A DNA stretch of 64,000 nt from CAVTUU01 sp045804965 (GCA_045804965.1 JBJMMD010000006.1:48076-112075), one strand, 5' to 3'; positions 35,555 through 45,067 are shown, counted from the stretch's first letter. Made by a program: numbers and translations. Notes: generated by a model not told the origin, from the letters alone.

Positions 35555-38536
35555 GTGAACGCCGCAATCCCAGCGACCGCAGGAGGAAGACGGTCCGTGC
35601 GCCGGATATCGACCACCTTCGGGTCATATCTCGCGGTATGGATCGGTTGGGGCGCGACAGCCGGGGCCGAAGTGTTGCTCCTTCCCTTCTTGAGCCGTTT
35701 GCTCAGTGCCAACGAGTACGGGACGTATTTGCTTGTCTATGGCATCGTCTTGTTCCTCGCAGATGCGGCGGCGGTGTGGGCGAGCTCGGCATATGTCCGG
35801 ATTGCCGCATCTTCAGACGAGAAAACCAAACGAAAGTCCAAGGAAACGCTGTTGGTGGCCGTCGTCCTCACCGGCCTCGCCGCGCTATTCATCGAGCTCT
35901 TCGTTGCAGCCGCGTCGAAGGCAGTTGGAGCGGACGGGCTCGCGCGAGCGTTCGTCGCTTCGGCGTTTCTCCTGCCGGGGCTCAGCATATTCACATTCGC
36001 GCTCGCGGACTATCAGGCATCCGGGCGACGAATCAAGTTCGGCGCACTGTCCGTCGGCCGTTTCCTCGCGATGACGTCGCTCGGAGTTATGTCGGTTCTA
36101 CTCATCGATCGAAGCGGAAGCGCGTACCTCGGTGGTGCGGCGATCGGGGTCACGCTGCTTACCTTGCCTTATCTCGCGACGAATCTGCCCAAAGGTCGTC
36201 CGGGTCCGGGGAGCCTGACGGTGGTCCGCGACGCGTTTCACTTCGGTCTCGGGATGTGGTTCCAGTATCTGGCGGGCAAGATCCTCAGAATCGGCGACCG
36301 CTTTGTCGTTGGCGCATTCATCGGCGCTGCCGCCGTTGGCATCTACGGCGCGGAATATGCGCTGCTTTTCGGCGCCGTGGCCATGGTCGTGAGCCCGTTG
36401 ATTACCGTGATCACGCCACGGGCATATTCGACCGCCGACAAGAAGGGCGACGCGGCGCTCGCTGAGTTCGTGAGTAAGATTCTGGTCGCCTACGTCCCGA
36501 TCATGTTTGTGGCCGTGAGCGGCTTGTTCATCGTTGCCCCAGTTGTCTTTGCCGCGCTCGTGCCAAGCAGCTACTCCGGCTCCCTGAGACCGGATATCGT
36601 GCTCGCCCTCGAAGTCGCAGCGGGACTCCACGGCGTCACCCTCATCGTCAACTTGATCCTCGCAGTCAAGCGGCGGACGCTCGTTTCAGCCAAGCTCTTC
36701 GCGCTGCTCGCCGTGGCCAACATCGCATGCAACTTCGTCTTGGTGCCGGTCTTTGGCATTCCCGGCGCGGTGTACGCGAATATCTTGAGCTATTCGGTCT
36801 TGCTCGTCTTTACGCTCGTTTGGACTCGGCGGTATGTCGAGATCAATCTGCCCGCGAAGGCGGGGCTAATCGCGCTCTTTGGATTTGCGCTCCTGGGAGT
36901 CATTTCTGCCGAGAGCGAGTCGATGGTTTGGTGGGTAGCTGGCTCGTTGGAGGTCCTGACGACCATCGTCGTCGTCTTGGCGATTTTCGCCGTTTCCCCG
37001 ATTCGATTGAGCGCGATCTTCGCGAGGTTGACGCAAGTTCCAGAAACCCACCGGGTATTGGCAAGCGCGGAGAAGCAATCGGCGATGGCGATTAGATGGC
37101 CAGAAGCGCTGTTCCGGGTTCCTGAAGCTCGCGCCAAAGTCACTGTTCCTGCCTGTCTCCTTGCGGTCGCTTGTGCCGCGATCGTCGGTTCCTCCTCGCG
37201 GAATGCCGATTTGCTCGTTTCCGCCCTCATTTGGGTTGGCTGCGCGGCGCTGGCGTTCCTTTCCGCCCCTGTCGCGGTGGCCGTGATGGTAACGTCGGGC
37301 CGGACCGGGATTGGACCGCTAAATGGCACCGTGTTCGATGTCACGTTCTTTGCCGCGGTCGGTCTTGGTTTTGCGGGTTTGGTCAACGCAGACCGGCGCA
37401 AACTGCTCGCCGACCTGATTCATCCGATCGCGATCTTGCAGATCGCCTTCACCTTCCTGGTGGCGTTGAGCTACTTGAACACACGTGGATATGGCTATGC
37501 CGGCGAGAAGACGTTCCGGGTTGTGCTTTATGGATTAGTTTTTCTGATCCTCCCATTGTGGTACCTCTCGAAGCCGGCGACCCTGGCTCGATTTTTTCTT
37601 GCCTTCATCGCGATTGCGGACGCGATGGCTGTGGTGTCCGTGCTCTGGACGTTGAAGACGAGTTCGCTTTCGAGTATGCAACGGATTAACGCGCCGAGTG
37701 GCGGTCCGATCACCCTTGCACGCATCCTGGCAACCGGAACCATCGCTTGCGTCGCGGTCGCGATTGCAAACCGGAGGTTCCGATCGCTGCTGTTGGTGAA
37801 TGGTTTTGGTTTGCTGGGGCTGACGTTTGCGACCGGTTCGCGAGGTCCGGCGCTCTTTCTGCTCCTGGTGATGTTCGCGATGCCCTTCGCTAGCGTGTTG
37901 AGTCAGCGCTTGCGAGCGATCTCGCCGAAACTGATCGTGGCGCTGCTCGTCGTGCTCGTCGCCGCCGTGCCGGTTTGGCATCGTCTGCAATCGTCGGATA
38001 TCCCATTTGTCCAGCGGTTCGGCTTGCTCACACAGGCAGACCGCGGCGTTTCGGTCGACCTCCGCGAGGACAACTATCAACTGGCAATCGAACTTTCACG
38101 GCAAACGTCATGGCAGGCAAACGGAACCGGGTTCTGGGCAGTCGCGCTCGGCGATGGCGAGACACAAGCCTACCCGCATAATATCTTTCTCGAGATCCTC
38201 GTCGAGCAAGGAGCCTTCGGGTTGGCGGTGTTTGTCCTCTTTGTGATCGCCGTGCTGTTTACCGGAGTGCGACGCTTAACGACGGGCGAGGAATCCTTCC
38301 AAGACGCCGCAATGACCCTCGGCGCGTTCTGCTGTTTTCTCTTTGCCTTGCTGGCGGCACAAACCAGCGGCGACCTCTACGACAACCGGACCATCTTTTT
38401 CTTCGGTGCAGTGATCCTGGCCCTGCGCTCACCTCAGATCGTCGCGCAAGCGAGCGAGACGGCCTTGCGGAGCCGTGCGAAGACAAGGCTCTTACCGGAC
38501 CGCAGAACCAGCCTCACCAGCGCGCGTCCGTTGTAG
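35555..38536 (+). CDS. Fusion of Wzx-like flippase and O-antigen-ligase/polymerase-like protein
   Basis: A 993-residue polytopic membrane protein. The N-terminal half (about 15-470) has the flippase pattern FLSRLLSANEYGTYLL..., IGDRFVVGAFIGAAAVGIYG and a mid-region LVPVFGIPGAVYANILSY, as in Wzx/MurJ-type exporters. A linker near 490-530 leads to a second block of about ten helices with LTFATGSRGPALFLLL and PHNIFLEILVEQGAFGLAVF, the signature region of the WaaL/Wzy ligase family. These functions are normally separate proteins. GTG 35555 has AGGAG five bases upstream. No other polysaccharide genes flank it. Confidence 0.75.
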   Translation: MNAAIPATAGGRRSVRRISTTFGSYLAVWIGWGATAGAEVLLLPFLSRLLSANEYGTYLLVYGIVLFLADAAAVWASSAYVRIAASSDEKTKRKSKETLLVAVVLTGLAALFIELFVAAASKAVGADGLARAFVASAFLLPGLSIFTFALADYQASGRRIKFGALSVGRFLAMTSLGVMSVLLIDRSGSAYLGGAAIGVTLLTLPYLATNLPKGRPGPGSLTVVRDAFHFGLGMWFQYLAGKILRIGDRFVVGAFIGAAAVGIYGAEYALLFGAVAMVVSPLITVITPRAYSTADKKGDAALAEFVSKILVAYVPIMFVAVSGLFIVAPVVFAALVPSSYSGSLRPDIVLALEVAAGLHGVTLIVNLILAVKRRTLVSAKLFALLAVANIACNFVLVPVFGIPGAVYANILSYSVLLVFTLVWTRRYVEINLPAKAGLIALFGFALLGVISAESESMVWWVAGSLEVLTTIVVVLAIFAVSPIRLSAIFARLTQVPETHRVLASAEKQSAMAIRWPEALFRVPEARAKVTVPACLLAVACAAIVGSSSRNADLLVSALIWVGCAALAFLSAPVAVAVMVTSGRTGIGPLNGTVFDVTFFAAVGLGFAGLVNADRRKLLADLIHPIAILQIAFTFLVALSYLNTRGYGYAGEKTFRVVLYGLVFLILPLWYLSKPATLARFFLAFIAIADAMAVVSVLWTLKTSSLSSMQRINAPSGGPITLARILATGTIACVAVAIANRRFRSLLLVNGFGLLGLTFATGSRGPALFLLLVMFAMPFASVLSQRLRAISPKLIVALLVVLVAAVPVWHRLQSSDIPFVQRFGLLTQADRGVSVDLREDNYQLAIELSRQTSWQANGTGFWAVALGDGETQAYPHNIFLEILVEQGAFGLAVFVLFVIAVLFTGVRRLTTGEESFQDAAMTLGAFCCFLFALLAAQTSGDLYDNRTIFFFGAVILALRSPQIVAQASETALRSRAKTRLLPDRRTSLTSARPL

Positions 38537-38660
38537 CGAACTACAGCGGGCCGCCCGAGAGCGCCATTGATCCAGAATCCCAATTGAATAGGCCCCCAGC
38601 ACTGCTCAGGCGTATGGCCGTACGCCGCTACAGACCACAGTCGAAACCGTAATGGAGGAA

Positions 38661-38744
38661 TGGTGCCGGGAGAGGGATTCGAACCCTCATGGGTTGCCCC
38701 GACGCATTTTGAGTGCGTTGCGTCTGCCGTTTCGCCACCCCGGC
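38661..38744 (-). tRNA. tRNA-Leu (anticodon CAA)
   Basis: The minus strand folds as a complete class II tRNA. It has acceptor stem GCCGGGG/TCCCGGC, a D arm, anticodon stem ACGCA/TGCGT with loop CTCAAAA (anticodon CAA at 38711-38709), a variable arm with stem GGG/CCC, and T arm GAGGG-TTCGAAT-CCCTC. Discriminator A and an encoded CCA end follow. The long variable arm and anticodon fit leucine. Confidence 0.95.
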
Positions 38745-38894
38745 AATCTGGACGGGAAAGGTCGTCGCGCGAGAAATTGTACCGCGACGAGGCCGATTTC
38801 GTCTGGTCAATATCCGAGGCAGCCGAAGCCGTCATGCTATTCTTCGCGCCATTACGACCCGTGAAAAATGAGAGCGCGAGAGGAGGTTCGACTC

Positions 38895-40412
38895 GTGGTT
38901 TCTGCACCCACCAGCCAACTAGCGACCTATGCGATGCTGATCGATGGCAAGTCGGTGAGCGCCGTTCACGGCGCTACCTTCGAGACCGTGAGCCCGACGA
39001 CGAATCAGTCGATCGGCATCGTTCCGCAAGCCGGCGTCGACGATGCGGAACTCGCCATTCAGGCGGCGCGGAGAGCGTTCGACGAAGGAACGTGGAGCAA
39101 ATGGACGCCGCTCGAACGGTCGCGGGCGCTGCATCGCGTCGCGAATCTGCTGCGAGAACGGATCGACGAGATTGCTCGGATCGAGACGATGAATTGCGGC
39201 AAGATCATTGTCGAGTCCCGGGGCGATGTGACCGCGTCGGCGAATTGCTTCGAGTATTACGGCAATCTTGCCACTCAACTCTGGGGCGAGCAGATTCCGA
39301 TGAACGGGCCTCTGCTCGACTACACCCTGCGCGAGCCGATCGGCGTCTGCGTCCAGATCGTGCCCTGGAACTTTCCGTTGTTGATGGCGGCGTGGAAAAT
39401 TGCTCCAGCCATCGCCGCTGGAAACACCGTCATCCTCAAACCCGCGAGCGTGACTCCGATCACGGCGATTTTGCTGGGCGAGCTTTGCCGGGAAGCGGGT
39501 ATCCCGGACGGCGTCGTCAATGTGGTCACCGGCCCGGGCAGGGAAGTTGGCGAGTATCTGGTCAGCAGTCCGTTGGTCGATAAAGTTGCGTTCACTGGTG
39601 AAACCACGACGGGGCGCCGGATCATGGCCCTGGCGGCCGGTACGATCAAGAAAGTTTCGTTGGAATTAGGGGGCAAGAGTCCGAACATCGTCTTTGCCGA
39701 CGCCGATCTTGAGGAAGCGATCGCCGGCTCGCTCTTCGCCATTTACACCAATGCCGGCCAGCGATGCACCGCGCGCACGCGGCTCTTTCTCCATCGCGAG
39801 ATCCACGACGAGTTTCTCGCCCGCTTCGTCGATAACGCGAAGCAAATCCGAATCGGCGATCCGCTCGAACACGAAACGCAGATGGGGCCGGTGGTCTCCC
39901 CGCAACAGCAGGACAAGGTGCTGAAGTATTGCGCGATGGCGCAGGACGAGGGCGCCGAGCTGTTGGCCGGCGGGCGGAAGATCGGCTCACCGCAGTTGGC
40001 TGCGGGCAACTTCGTCGAACCGACGGTCTTCGGCGGTGTTCGATCAGACATGAAACTTGCTCAGGAGGAAGTCTTCGGCCCAGTGCTGGCGGTGATCCCG
40101 TTTGCAAATGACGACGAGGTCGTGCAGTTGGCGAACAGCACGATCTATGGTCTTGCGGCGACGATTTGGACGCGCGACATTAAGCGCGCGCATACGATTG
40201 CGCGTTGCCTTCAGGCCGGGAACGTCTCGATCAATTACCCGACGGTCAATCCGCCGGAAGCCCCGTTTGGCGGATTCAAACAAAGCGGGATCGGGCGCGA
40301 GTTGAGCCGGCACGTGATGGACCTCTACACCCAGGTGAAAAACGTCGTAGTCAATCTCAATCCCGAGCCGTTCGACTGGTACGGCCGCTGGCCGGAAGCG
40401 CCGAAAAGGTAG
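38895..40412 (+). CDS. Aldehyde dehydrogenase family protein
   Basis: A 505-residue NAD(P)+-dependent dehydrogenase. Conserved features include PWNFPLLMAAWKIAPAIAAGNTV, the nucleotide-binding FTGETTTGRRIM, the general-base Glu in LELGGKSPNIVF, and the catalytic Cys in NAGQRCTARTRLF (about residue 297). The C-terminus has PFGGFKQSGIGRE. It belongs to the broad betaine/phenylacetaldehyde-type ALDH group; the substrate is not evident. GTG 38895 follows AGGAGG by eight bases, better than ATG 38868. A small hypothetical protein gene follows after 8 bp. Confidence 0.9.
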   Translation: MVSAPTSQLATYAMLIDGKSVSAVHGATFETVSPTTNQSIGIVPQAGVDDAELAIQAARRAFDEGTWSKWTPLERSRALHRVANLLRERIDEIARIETMNCGKIIVESRGDVTASANCFEYYGNLATQLWGEQIPMNGPLLDYTLREPIGVCVQIVPWNFPLLMAAWKIAPAIAAGNTVILKPASVTPITAILLGELCREAGIPDGVVNVVTGPGREVGEYLVSSPLVDKVAFTGETTTGRRIMALAAGTIKKVSLELGGKSPNIVFADADLEEAIAGSLFAIYTNAGQRCTARTRLFLHREIHDEFLARFVDNAKQIRIGDPLEHETQMGPVVSPQQQDKVLKYCAMAQDEGAELLAGGRKIGSPQLAAGNFVEPTVFGGVRSDMKLAQEEVFGPVLAVIPFANDDEVVQLANSTIYGLAATIWTRDIKRAHTIARCLQAGNVSINYPTVNPPEAPFGGFKQSGIGRELSRHVMDLYTQVKNVVVNLNPEPFDWYGRWPEAPKR

Positions 40413-40420
40413 GGAGCGCA

Positions 40421-40720
40421 ATGGCTGGGGATAACGGTGGCTGGATCGGCTTTTCACCCGACGACGAAAACGTTCCTCATCAAATCCGGCTCGACGCGCT
40501 CGTGAAGTCCCAGCGACAACCAGTCGCGAAAGTGACATTCGAGCTGCTGTTCGACGAACCTGGCGATCTCCGGGCTGGATTCGAAGTGGATCCCAACGGT
40601 CCCTTCGGCGGGGTGGAGCGAACAGCTGAGGAGCGGCGTGAGGCGTTTCTCAGGTGTTCTGAACTCGTCGAAGCCGAAGTCGATAAGTGGATTCAACTGT
40701 ATCGTGGCGAGACAACATAG
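40421..40720 (+). CDS. Small hypothetical protein
   Basis: A 99-residue acidic protein starting MAGDNGGWIGFSPDDENVPHQ, with a predicted beta-rich middle and a C-terminal helix (RREAFLRCSELVEAEVDKWIQ). No recognised domain. It starts 8 bp after the aldehyde dehydrogenase stop and is probably cotranscribed. Its ribosome binding site GGGAG is adequate. Confidence 0.5.
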   Translation: MAGDNGGWIGFSPDDENVPHQIRLDALVKSQRQPVAKVTFELLFDEPGDLRAGFEVDPNGPFGGVERTAEERREAFLRCSELVEAEVDKWIQLYRGETT

Positions 40721-40846
40721 AGGCACGTTCCGGGAAATATCCGCCTTTCGAGGCGAGCAGATACCGTCCAAATCCGAAGGGATGTGGTGCACGCCCGAAA
40801 ACGAAGGCGATCTCGCCGTTCAATTTGCAATCGGACTGGTTCACCA

Positions 40847-40867
40847 GGCGGGTGTGCGCCACCCGCC
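40847..40867. promoter_or_regulatory. GC-rich hairpin
   Basis: GGCGGGTG and CACCCGCC form a perfect 8-bp stem with loop TGCGC, 127 bases after the hypothetical gene and 134 bases before the MoxR start used here. There is no U-tract, so a terminator is only possible. The surrounding 280 bases contain no supported gene. Confidence 0.35.
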
Positions 40868-41000
40868 CCTCCGATGACTCGTTCTCACTATTCCTGGATG
40901 CCCTAAGTTCATGGCGAATCCCGCTCGGGTGCGGGATACTTTACTTTGGATAGGGCGTTCGATTGACGCTCGCGGAAACAACGAACAGGACGGTTCGGGT

Positions 41001-41945
41001 TTGAGCACGACATCACAGGCATATTTAACGCAACATGCCGGGCGGGTCTTCGACACGGTCGAAGAGCTCGAAGAGGGCATGCGCCTCGAGCGGTACATCG
41101 CTGATCGCGGATTGGCCACGACACTGTATTTAACGCTTCGATTGCGCAAGCCGCTGCTGCTTGAAGGCGAAGCCGGCGTCGGCAAGACCGAGGTCGCGAA
41201 AGTGCTCTCGGCGATTCTCGATACGCCTCTGATCCGGCTGCAATGCTACGAGGGGCTTGACGCGAGTTCGGCGATCTATGAATGGGATTACCCCCGGCAG
41301 ATGCTGTATTTGCAGACTCTGGAAGCGACCGGCGGCATCGACCGCGAGTCGGCGCGGCGCGACCTGTTCAGCGAGGATTTCCTGCTGAAACGGCCGTTGT
41401 TGCAGGCAATCGACGTGGCCCATGAGAAGTCGCCAGTGCTGTTGATCGACGAGGTCGATCGCGCGGATCAAGAGCTGGAAGCGTTCCTGCTCGAGCTGCT
41501 CTCCGACTTTCAGGTCACAGTTCCTGAGCTCGGCACGATTCGGGCCGAGCATGTGCCAATTGTGATTTTGACCTCGAATAGGACACGCGAAATCCACGAC
41601 GCGCTCAAGCGGCGATGTCTGTACTACTGGATCGACTTTCCGACGTATGAGAAGGAGTATCGGATTCTGTCGGCGAAAGTGCCGGAGGCTCCGGAGCGGC
41701 TACGGATGCAGATTTGCGGGTTCACCCAAGGTCTGCGCGAAGTTGATCTCTTCAAACCGCCGGGCATGGCGGAAACGCTCGATTGGGCGCAAGCGCTGCT
41801 CGCGCTCGGCACGAGCGAGCTCCAGCGTGAGTCGGTGGACGACACGCTGGGCGTGATCCTGAAGTACCAAGAAGACGTCGATCGGGTGCGAGGCGATGTC
41901 GCCGCCACGCTCGTCGGACGGGCTGTCCGTGCTGCCGTTCAGTAG
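41001..41945 (+). CDS. MoxR-family AAA+ ATPase (CoxD-like)
   Basis: A 314-residue ATPase with Walker A LLLEGEAGVGKTEVAK, Walker B SPVLLIDEVDRADQE, sensor 1 IVILTSNRTREIHDALKRRCLY and a C-terminal lid. MoxR proteins are chaperone-like ATPases that work with VWA-domain partners; in cox clusters CoxD helps mature the Mo/Cu active site of aerobic CO dehydrogenase. TTG 41001 with AGGACGG upstream is chosen; an in-frame ATG at 40911 would add 30 residues. It is the first gene of the accessory operon and overlaps the VWA gene. Confidence 0.8.
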   Translation: MSTTSQAYLTQHAGRVFDTVEELEEGMRLERYIADRGLATTLYLTLRLRKPLLLEGEAGVGKTEVAKVLSAILDTPLIRLQCYEGLDASSAIYEWDYPRQMLYLQTLEATGGIDRESARRDLFSEDFLLKRPLLQAIDVAHEKSPVLLIDEVDRADQELEAFLLELLSDFQVTVPELGTIRAEHVPIVILTSNRTREIHDALKRRCLYYWIDFPTYEKEYRILSAKVPEAPERLRMQICGFTQGLREVDLFKPPGMAETLDWAQALLALGTSELQRESVDDTLGVILKYQEDVDRVRGDVAATLVGRAVRAAVQ

Positions 41946-43335
41946 ACAACGGCGATCGCCGGAAGAGGTCCGCGCTTCGCGGTTGCTTGCGAACCTGCTC
42001 ACATTCGGACGCGATTTGCGCCGCGCGGGTATGCCGGTCGGCTCTGGCCAGCTAATGAGTCTGGTCGAAGCGACGAGCGAAATCGATTGCCGGCGGCGCG
42101 AGGACTTCTATCACGCCTCACGGGCCACATTAGTCAACAGTCCCGAGCAGATTCCGGTTTTCGATGCCGCGTTCGCGCACTTCTGGCGCAACCTGCAACG
42201 GCCAACACCGGAAGAGGAGCAGTCGGCTGATTCGCTGCCCGAGCAGCCGAACATGGCCGACATGCTCGCCCCGGACCAACCCAAGGAAGGGAACAAGACT
42301 CCGGGCGCGCCGGGTGAGGCCGCATCGGAGCGGATGATCCTCGCGGTCGAGGAAGCCGAGGGCAACGAAGAAGGCGAATCCGAGGAGCACGATGTTCCGC
42401 CGGAGGACGTGCTCGTCTTTAGCGCCAGGGAAGTGCTGCGCAAGAAGGATTTCGCCCATTTTTCGCCGGAAGAGATTGCCGAAGCGCGGCGCATTATTGA
42501 GAGCATGAGCTGGCGCCTCGGGACGAGGAAAACACGGCGGCGCGAAAAGTCGAACCTTGGCGAGTTCATCGACTATCGGGCGACATTGCGGCGCAGCATG
42601 CGCCATGCCGGCGTTCCCCTCGAACTCCGGCGCCGGCGCCGCAAGGAGCGGATGCGACCGCTCGTGCTGATCTGCGACATTTCTGGCTCGATGGACCGCT
42701 ACTCGCGCTTGCTTCTTCGGTTCGTGCACGCGCTCGAACTGGGCTTAGAGAGCGTCGAAGTCTTTGTGTTCAGCACGCGCTTGACCCGGATTACGCGCGA
42801 GCTGCACCGGCGAGACGTCGACGATGCCATCGCCGATGTCGTGAAGTCGGTCGACGATTGGTCGGGCGGAACCCGCATCGGCGAAGCGATCAAGACATTC
42901 AACTACAAATGGGCGCGCCGGGTCTTACGTTCAGGCGCGACGGTCGTTATGATCAGTGATGGTTGGGACCGCGGCGAACCGGCGTTGCTCGCATCAGAAA
43001 TGGCGCGCTTGCAGCGCTCGTGCCGGCGGTTGATTTGGTTGAACCCGCTCCTCGGGGCACCCGGATACCAGCCGTTAACGCAGGGGATACGGGCTGCGCT
43101 GCCGTTCGTGGACGCGTTCCTGCCCATCCATAACCTTCAGAGCCTTGAGGCGCTGGCTGATCTCTTGAGTGATATGGCCGACCAACCTCCAGTACGGGCC
43201 CACGCCAGTGTCTCCGGTCCCGGAAGGGAACCGCGCTTGCCGAGCCGGCCGGTTGTCGGCAATCGCGGTGAGCTACTCGTCAAAGTTGGCCCGATGGTCA
43301 GCGGACGTCCACGACCGAGGAGTCATGGTGAATGA
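41896..43335 (+). CDS. VWA domain protein, CoxE-like
   Basis: A 479-residue protein. The N-terminal part (about 20-110) has the CoxE-type LLANLLTFGRDLRRAGMPVGSGQ. An acidic Glu-rich linker (about 130-175) and an arginine-rich stretch follow, then a C-terminal VWA domain with MIDAS motif LICDISGSMDRYSR and VMISDGWDRGE. CoxE partners with MoxR/CoxD in maturation of xanthine-oxidase family molybdoenzymes. The start is either ATG 41896 (overlap of 50 bp with MoxR) or GTG 41929. Its stop overlaps the next gene's ATG by 4 bp. Confidence 0.8.
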   Translation: MSPPRSSDGLSVLPFSRQRRSPEEVRASRLLANLLTFGRDLRRAGMPVGSGQLMSLVEATSEIDCRRREDFYHASRATLVNSPEQIPVFDAAFAHFWRNLQRPTPEEEQSADSLPEQPNMADMLAPDQPKEGNKTPGAPGEAASERMILAVEEAEGNEEGESEEHDVPPEDVLVFSAREVLRKKDFAHFSPEEIAEARRIIESMSWRLGTRKTRRREKSNLGEFIDYRATLRRSMRHAGVPLELRRRRRKERMRPLVLICDISGSMDRYSRLLLRFVHALELGLESVEVFVFSTRLTRITRELHRRDVDDAIADVVKSVDDWSGGTRIGEAIKTFNYKWARRVLRSGATVVMISDGWDRGEPALLASEMARLQRSCRRLIWLNPLLGAPGYQPLTQGIRAALPFVDAFLPIHNLQSLEALADLLSDMADQPPVRAHASVSGPGREPRLPSRPVVGNRGELLVKVGPMVSGRPRPRSHGE

Positions 43336-43652
43336 AAGAATTACTTCCCGAAATCGAAGCTTGGCGACAATCGGGCGACAAAGTGGCGATCGCGACCGTC
43401 GTTAAGGTTGAAGGTTCCGCGCCTCGACCGGTCGGGGCGACCATGGCCGTTTCGAGCGGCGGCGACCTCGCCGGATCGGTAAGCGGTGGTTGTGTCGAAA
43501 CCGCGGTCTTCGAGGAAGCTCAAGAGGTGCTTAAGTCGGGAACACCGAAACTTCTGCGCTACGGCATTACCGACGAAATGGCCTGGGATGTTGGTTTGGC
43601 CTGCGGGGGCACGATTGAAGTCTTCGTTGAACCGCTGGACAAGGACGCATGA
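43332..43652 (+). CDS. XdhC/CoxI family protein, N-terminal-type domain only
   Basis: A 106-residue protein with the XdhC_CoxI domain: VAIATVVKVEGSAPRPVGATMAV and the family motif SGGCVETAVFEEA. The C-terminal Rossmann domain found in single-chain XdhC is absent; it is encoded by the next gene. XdhC proteins bind molybdenum cofactor and insert the sulfurated form into xanthine-oxidase-type enzymes. It is coupled by 4-bp overlaps at both ends. Confidence 0.85.
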   Translation: MKELLPEIEAWRQSGDKVAIATVVKVEGSAPRPVGATMAVSSGGDLAGSVSGGCVETAVFEEAQEVLKSGTPKLLRYGITDEMAWDVGLACGGTIEVFVEPLDKDA

Positions 43653-44446
43653 CGACCGGCACGCGGCTCGACACATATGCTTACCTGAAGCAAGCGCTCG
43701 AGAACAAGGTTCCGGTTGCGACGGTAACCGTCGTTCGCGGGGAGCCGCTCGGGGCGAAGTTGCTCGTCTTGCCGGACCGAATCGAAGGATCGTTGGGCAA
43801 CGCGGCGCTCGACGAAACCGCAGCGACCGATGCGAAGTCACTACTATCGGCGGAAAAGTCTGAAACGCGGACGTATGCCGTTACTGGTCGGGCGACTGAA
43901 GTCGATCTGTTCATCGAAACGTTTCCACCGCCGCCGACGCTCCTCATTTTCGGGGCGGTGCACGTCGCCCAGGCGTTGACGCGGTTCGGGAAGATGCTCG
44001 GCTTCACCGTGATCGTGAGCGATGCGCGGGCGAAACTGGCGACTGAAGAGCGGTTTCCGGATGCTGACAGAATTATCCAAGCCTGGCCCGACGACGCGTT
44101 GAACGAGCTGGTCATCGAACCGAACACCTATGTCGCGATCCTCACGCACGATCCGAAATTCGACGAGCCGGCGCTCCTGGGAACAATCGAGACAAAGGCG
44201 CGCTACATCGGAGCGGTGGGTAGTCGAAAGACGAATCGCGACCGGCGCCAGCGTTTGATCGAAGCGGGTCTCGACGAAGAGAGTCTCTCGCGGATCCACG
44301 GACCGATCGGATTAAACATTGGGGCGGAGACGCCGGAAGAAATGGCGATCAGCATTCTGGCCGAGATCATCGCCATTCGGCATGGACGTCCTGGCGGGCC
44401 GCTCACCGAGGCCACTGGCAACATTCGGGGCGAGCTTGAATCGTAG
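43649..44446 (+). CDS. XdhC family protein with C-terminal Rossmann domain
   Basis: A 265-residue protein. A degenerate XdhC_CoxI-like N-terminus (about 12-95) lacks the GCVE motif, and a Rossmann domain follows with LLIFGAVHVAQALTRFGKMLGF, VAILTHDPKFDEPAL, YIGAVGSRKT and RIHGPIGLNIGAETPEEMA. These are the signature blocks of the XdhC C-terminal domain. With the preceding short protein it completes a full XdhC. It ends 17 bp before the MocA-like gene. Confidence 0.85.
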   Translation: MTTGTRLDTYAYLKQALENKVPVATVTVVRGEPLGAKLLVLPDRIEGSLGNAALDETAATDAKSLLSAEKSETRTYAVTGRATEVDLFIETFPPPPTLLIFGAVHVAQALTRFGKMLGFTVIVSDARAKLATEERFPDADRIIQAWPDDALNELVIEPNTYVAILTHDPKFDEPALLGTIETKARYIGAVGSRKTNRDRRQRLIEAGLDEESLSRIHGPIGLNIGAETPEEMAISILAEIIAIRHGRPGGPLTEATGNIRGELES

Positions 44447-44463
44447 CCGTTTGAGGACGTTGC

Positions 44464-45048
44464 ATGATTAGCGGCGTCATTCTCGCGGCCGGCCGATCCC
44501 AGCGCCTCGGCAAACCCAAACAATTACTCGATCTCGGCGGTGAACCGATTCTTCGCCATACGGTGCGGAATGCCGCGGTATCCGACCTTGACCAGGTCGT
44601 GCTCGTGCTCGGCCACGAAGCGGCTGAGATTGACGATGCTGTCGGGGATTGGGGCCAAAACCTCGTCATCAACCCCGACTATGCGCGTGGTCAGAGCACG
44701 TCACTCAAGCTCGGGCTGAGCGCCGTCGAGCCGACGGCCGAAGCCGTACTCTTTCTCCTTGGCGATCAGCCCCAAGTCACGCCGAAAATCATCAATCTTG
44801 TCCTGAACTCGTTTTGCCGAGGCGAGGGGAGGATCGTCATGCCCGCCTATCGCGGCAAGCCGGCGAATCCGGTGCTCTTTGCACGAGAGTTCTTTCCTGA
44901 GATCGCGGCAATCGACGGTGATCGAGGCGCTCGGCCGATCATCGGTGAGCACCGCCAAGAAGTCCATTACTTAGCAATCGACGCCGATCCACCGCTCGAT
45001 GTCGACACCCCCGCCGATTACGAGCGGCTGAAGAAGGTGTGGAAGTAG
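44464..45048 (+). CDS. MobA/MocA-like molybdenum cofactor nucleotidyltransferase
   Basis: A 194-residue nucleotidyltransferase with the N-terminal ISGVILAAGRSQRLGKPKQLL motif, NPDYARGQSTSLKLGL, and LLGDQPQVTPKII. The family transfers CMP (MocA) or GMP (MobA) to molybdopterin; linkage to cox/xdh accessory genes favours MocA-type MCD formation. It is the last gene of the accessory operon. A palindromic REP-type region follows and may terminate transcription. Confidence 0.8.
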   Translation: MISGVILAAGRSQRLGKPKQLLDLGGEPILRHTVRNAAVSDLDQVVLVLGHEAAEIDDAVGDWGQNLVINPDYARGQSTSLKLGLSAVEPTAEAVLFLLGDQPQVTPKIINLVLNSFCRGEGRIVMPAYRGKPANPVLFAREFFPEIAAIDGDRGARPIIGEHRQEVHYLAIDADPPLDVDTPADYERLKKVWK

Positions 45049-45067
45049 CAGTCTTCACCCGTCGGGA

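Noticed and set aside
37535..38080. 181-codon frame antisense to the ligase-like half
   Set aside because: The sense strand encodes continuous membrane helices with the TGSRG motif; the antisense translation is charged and His/Gln-rich, typical of the complement of a membrane gene.
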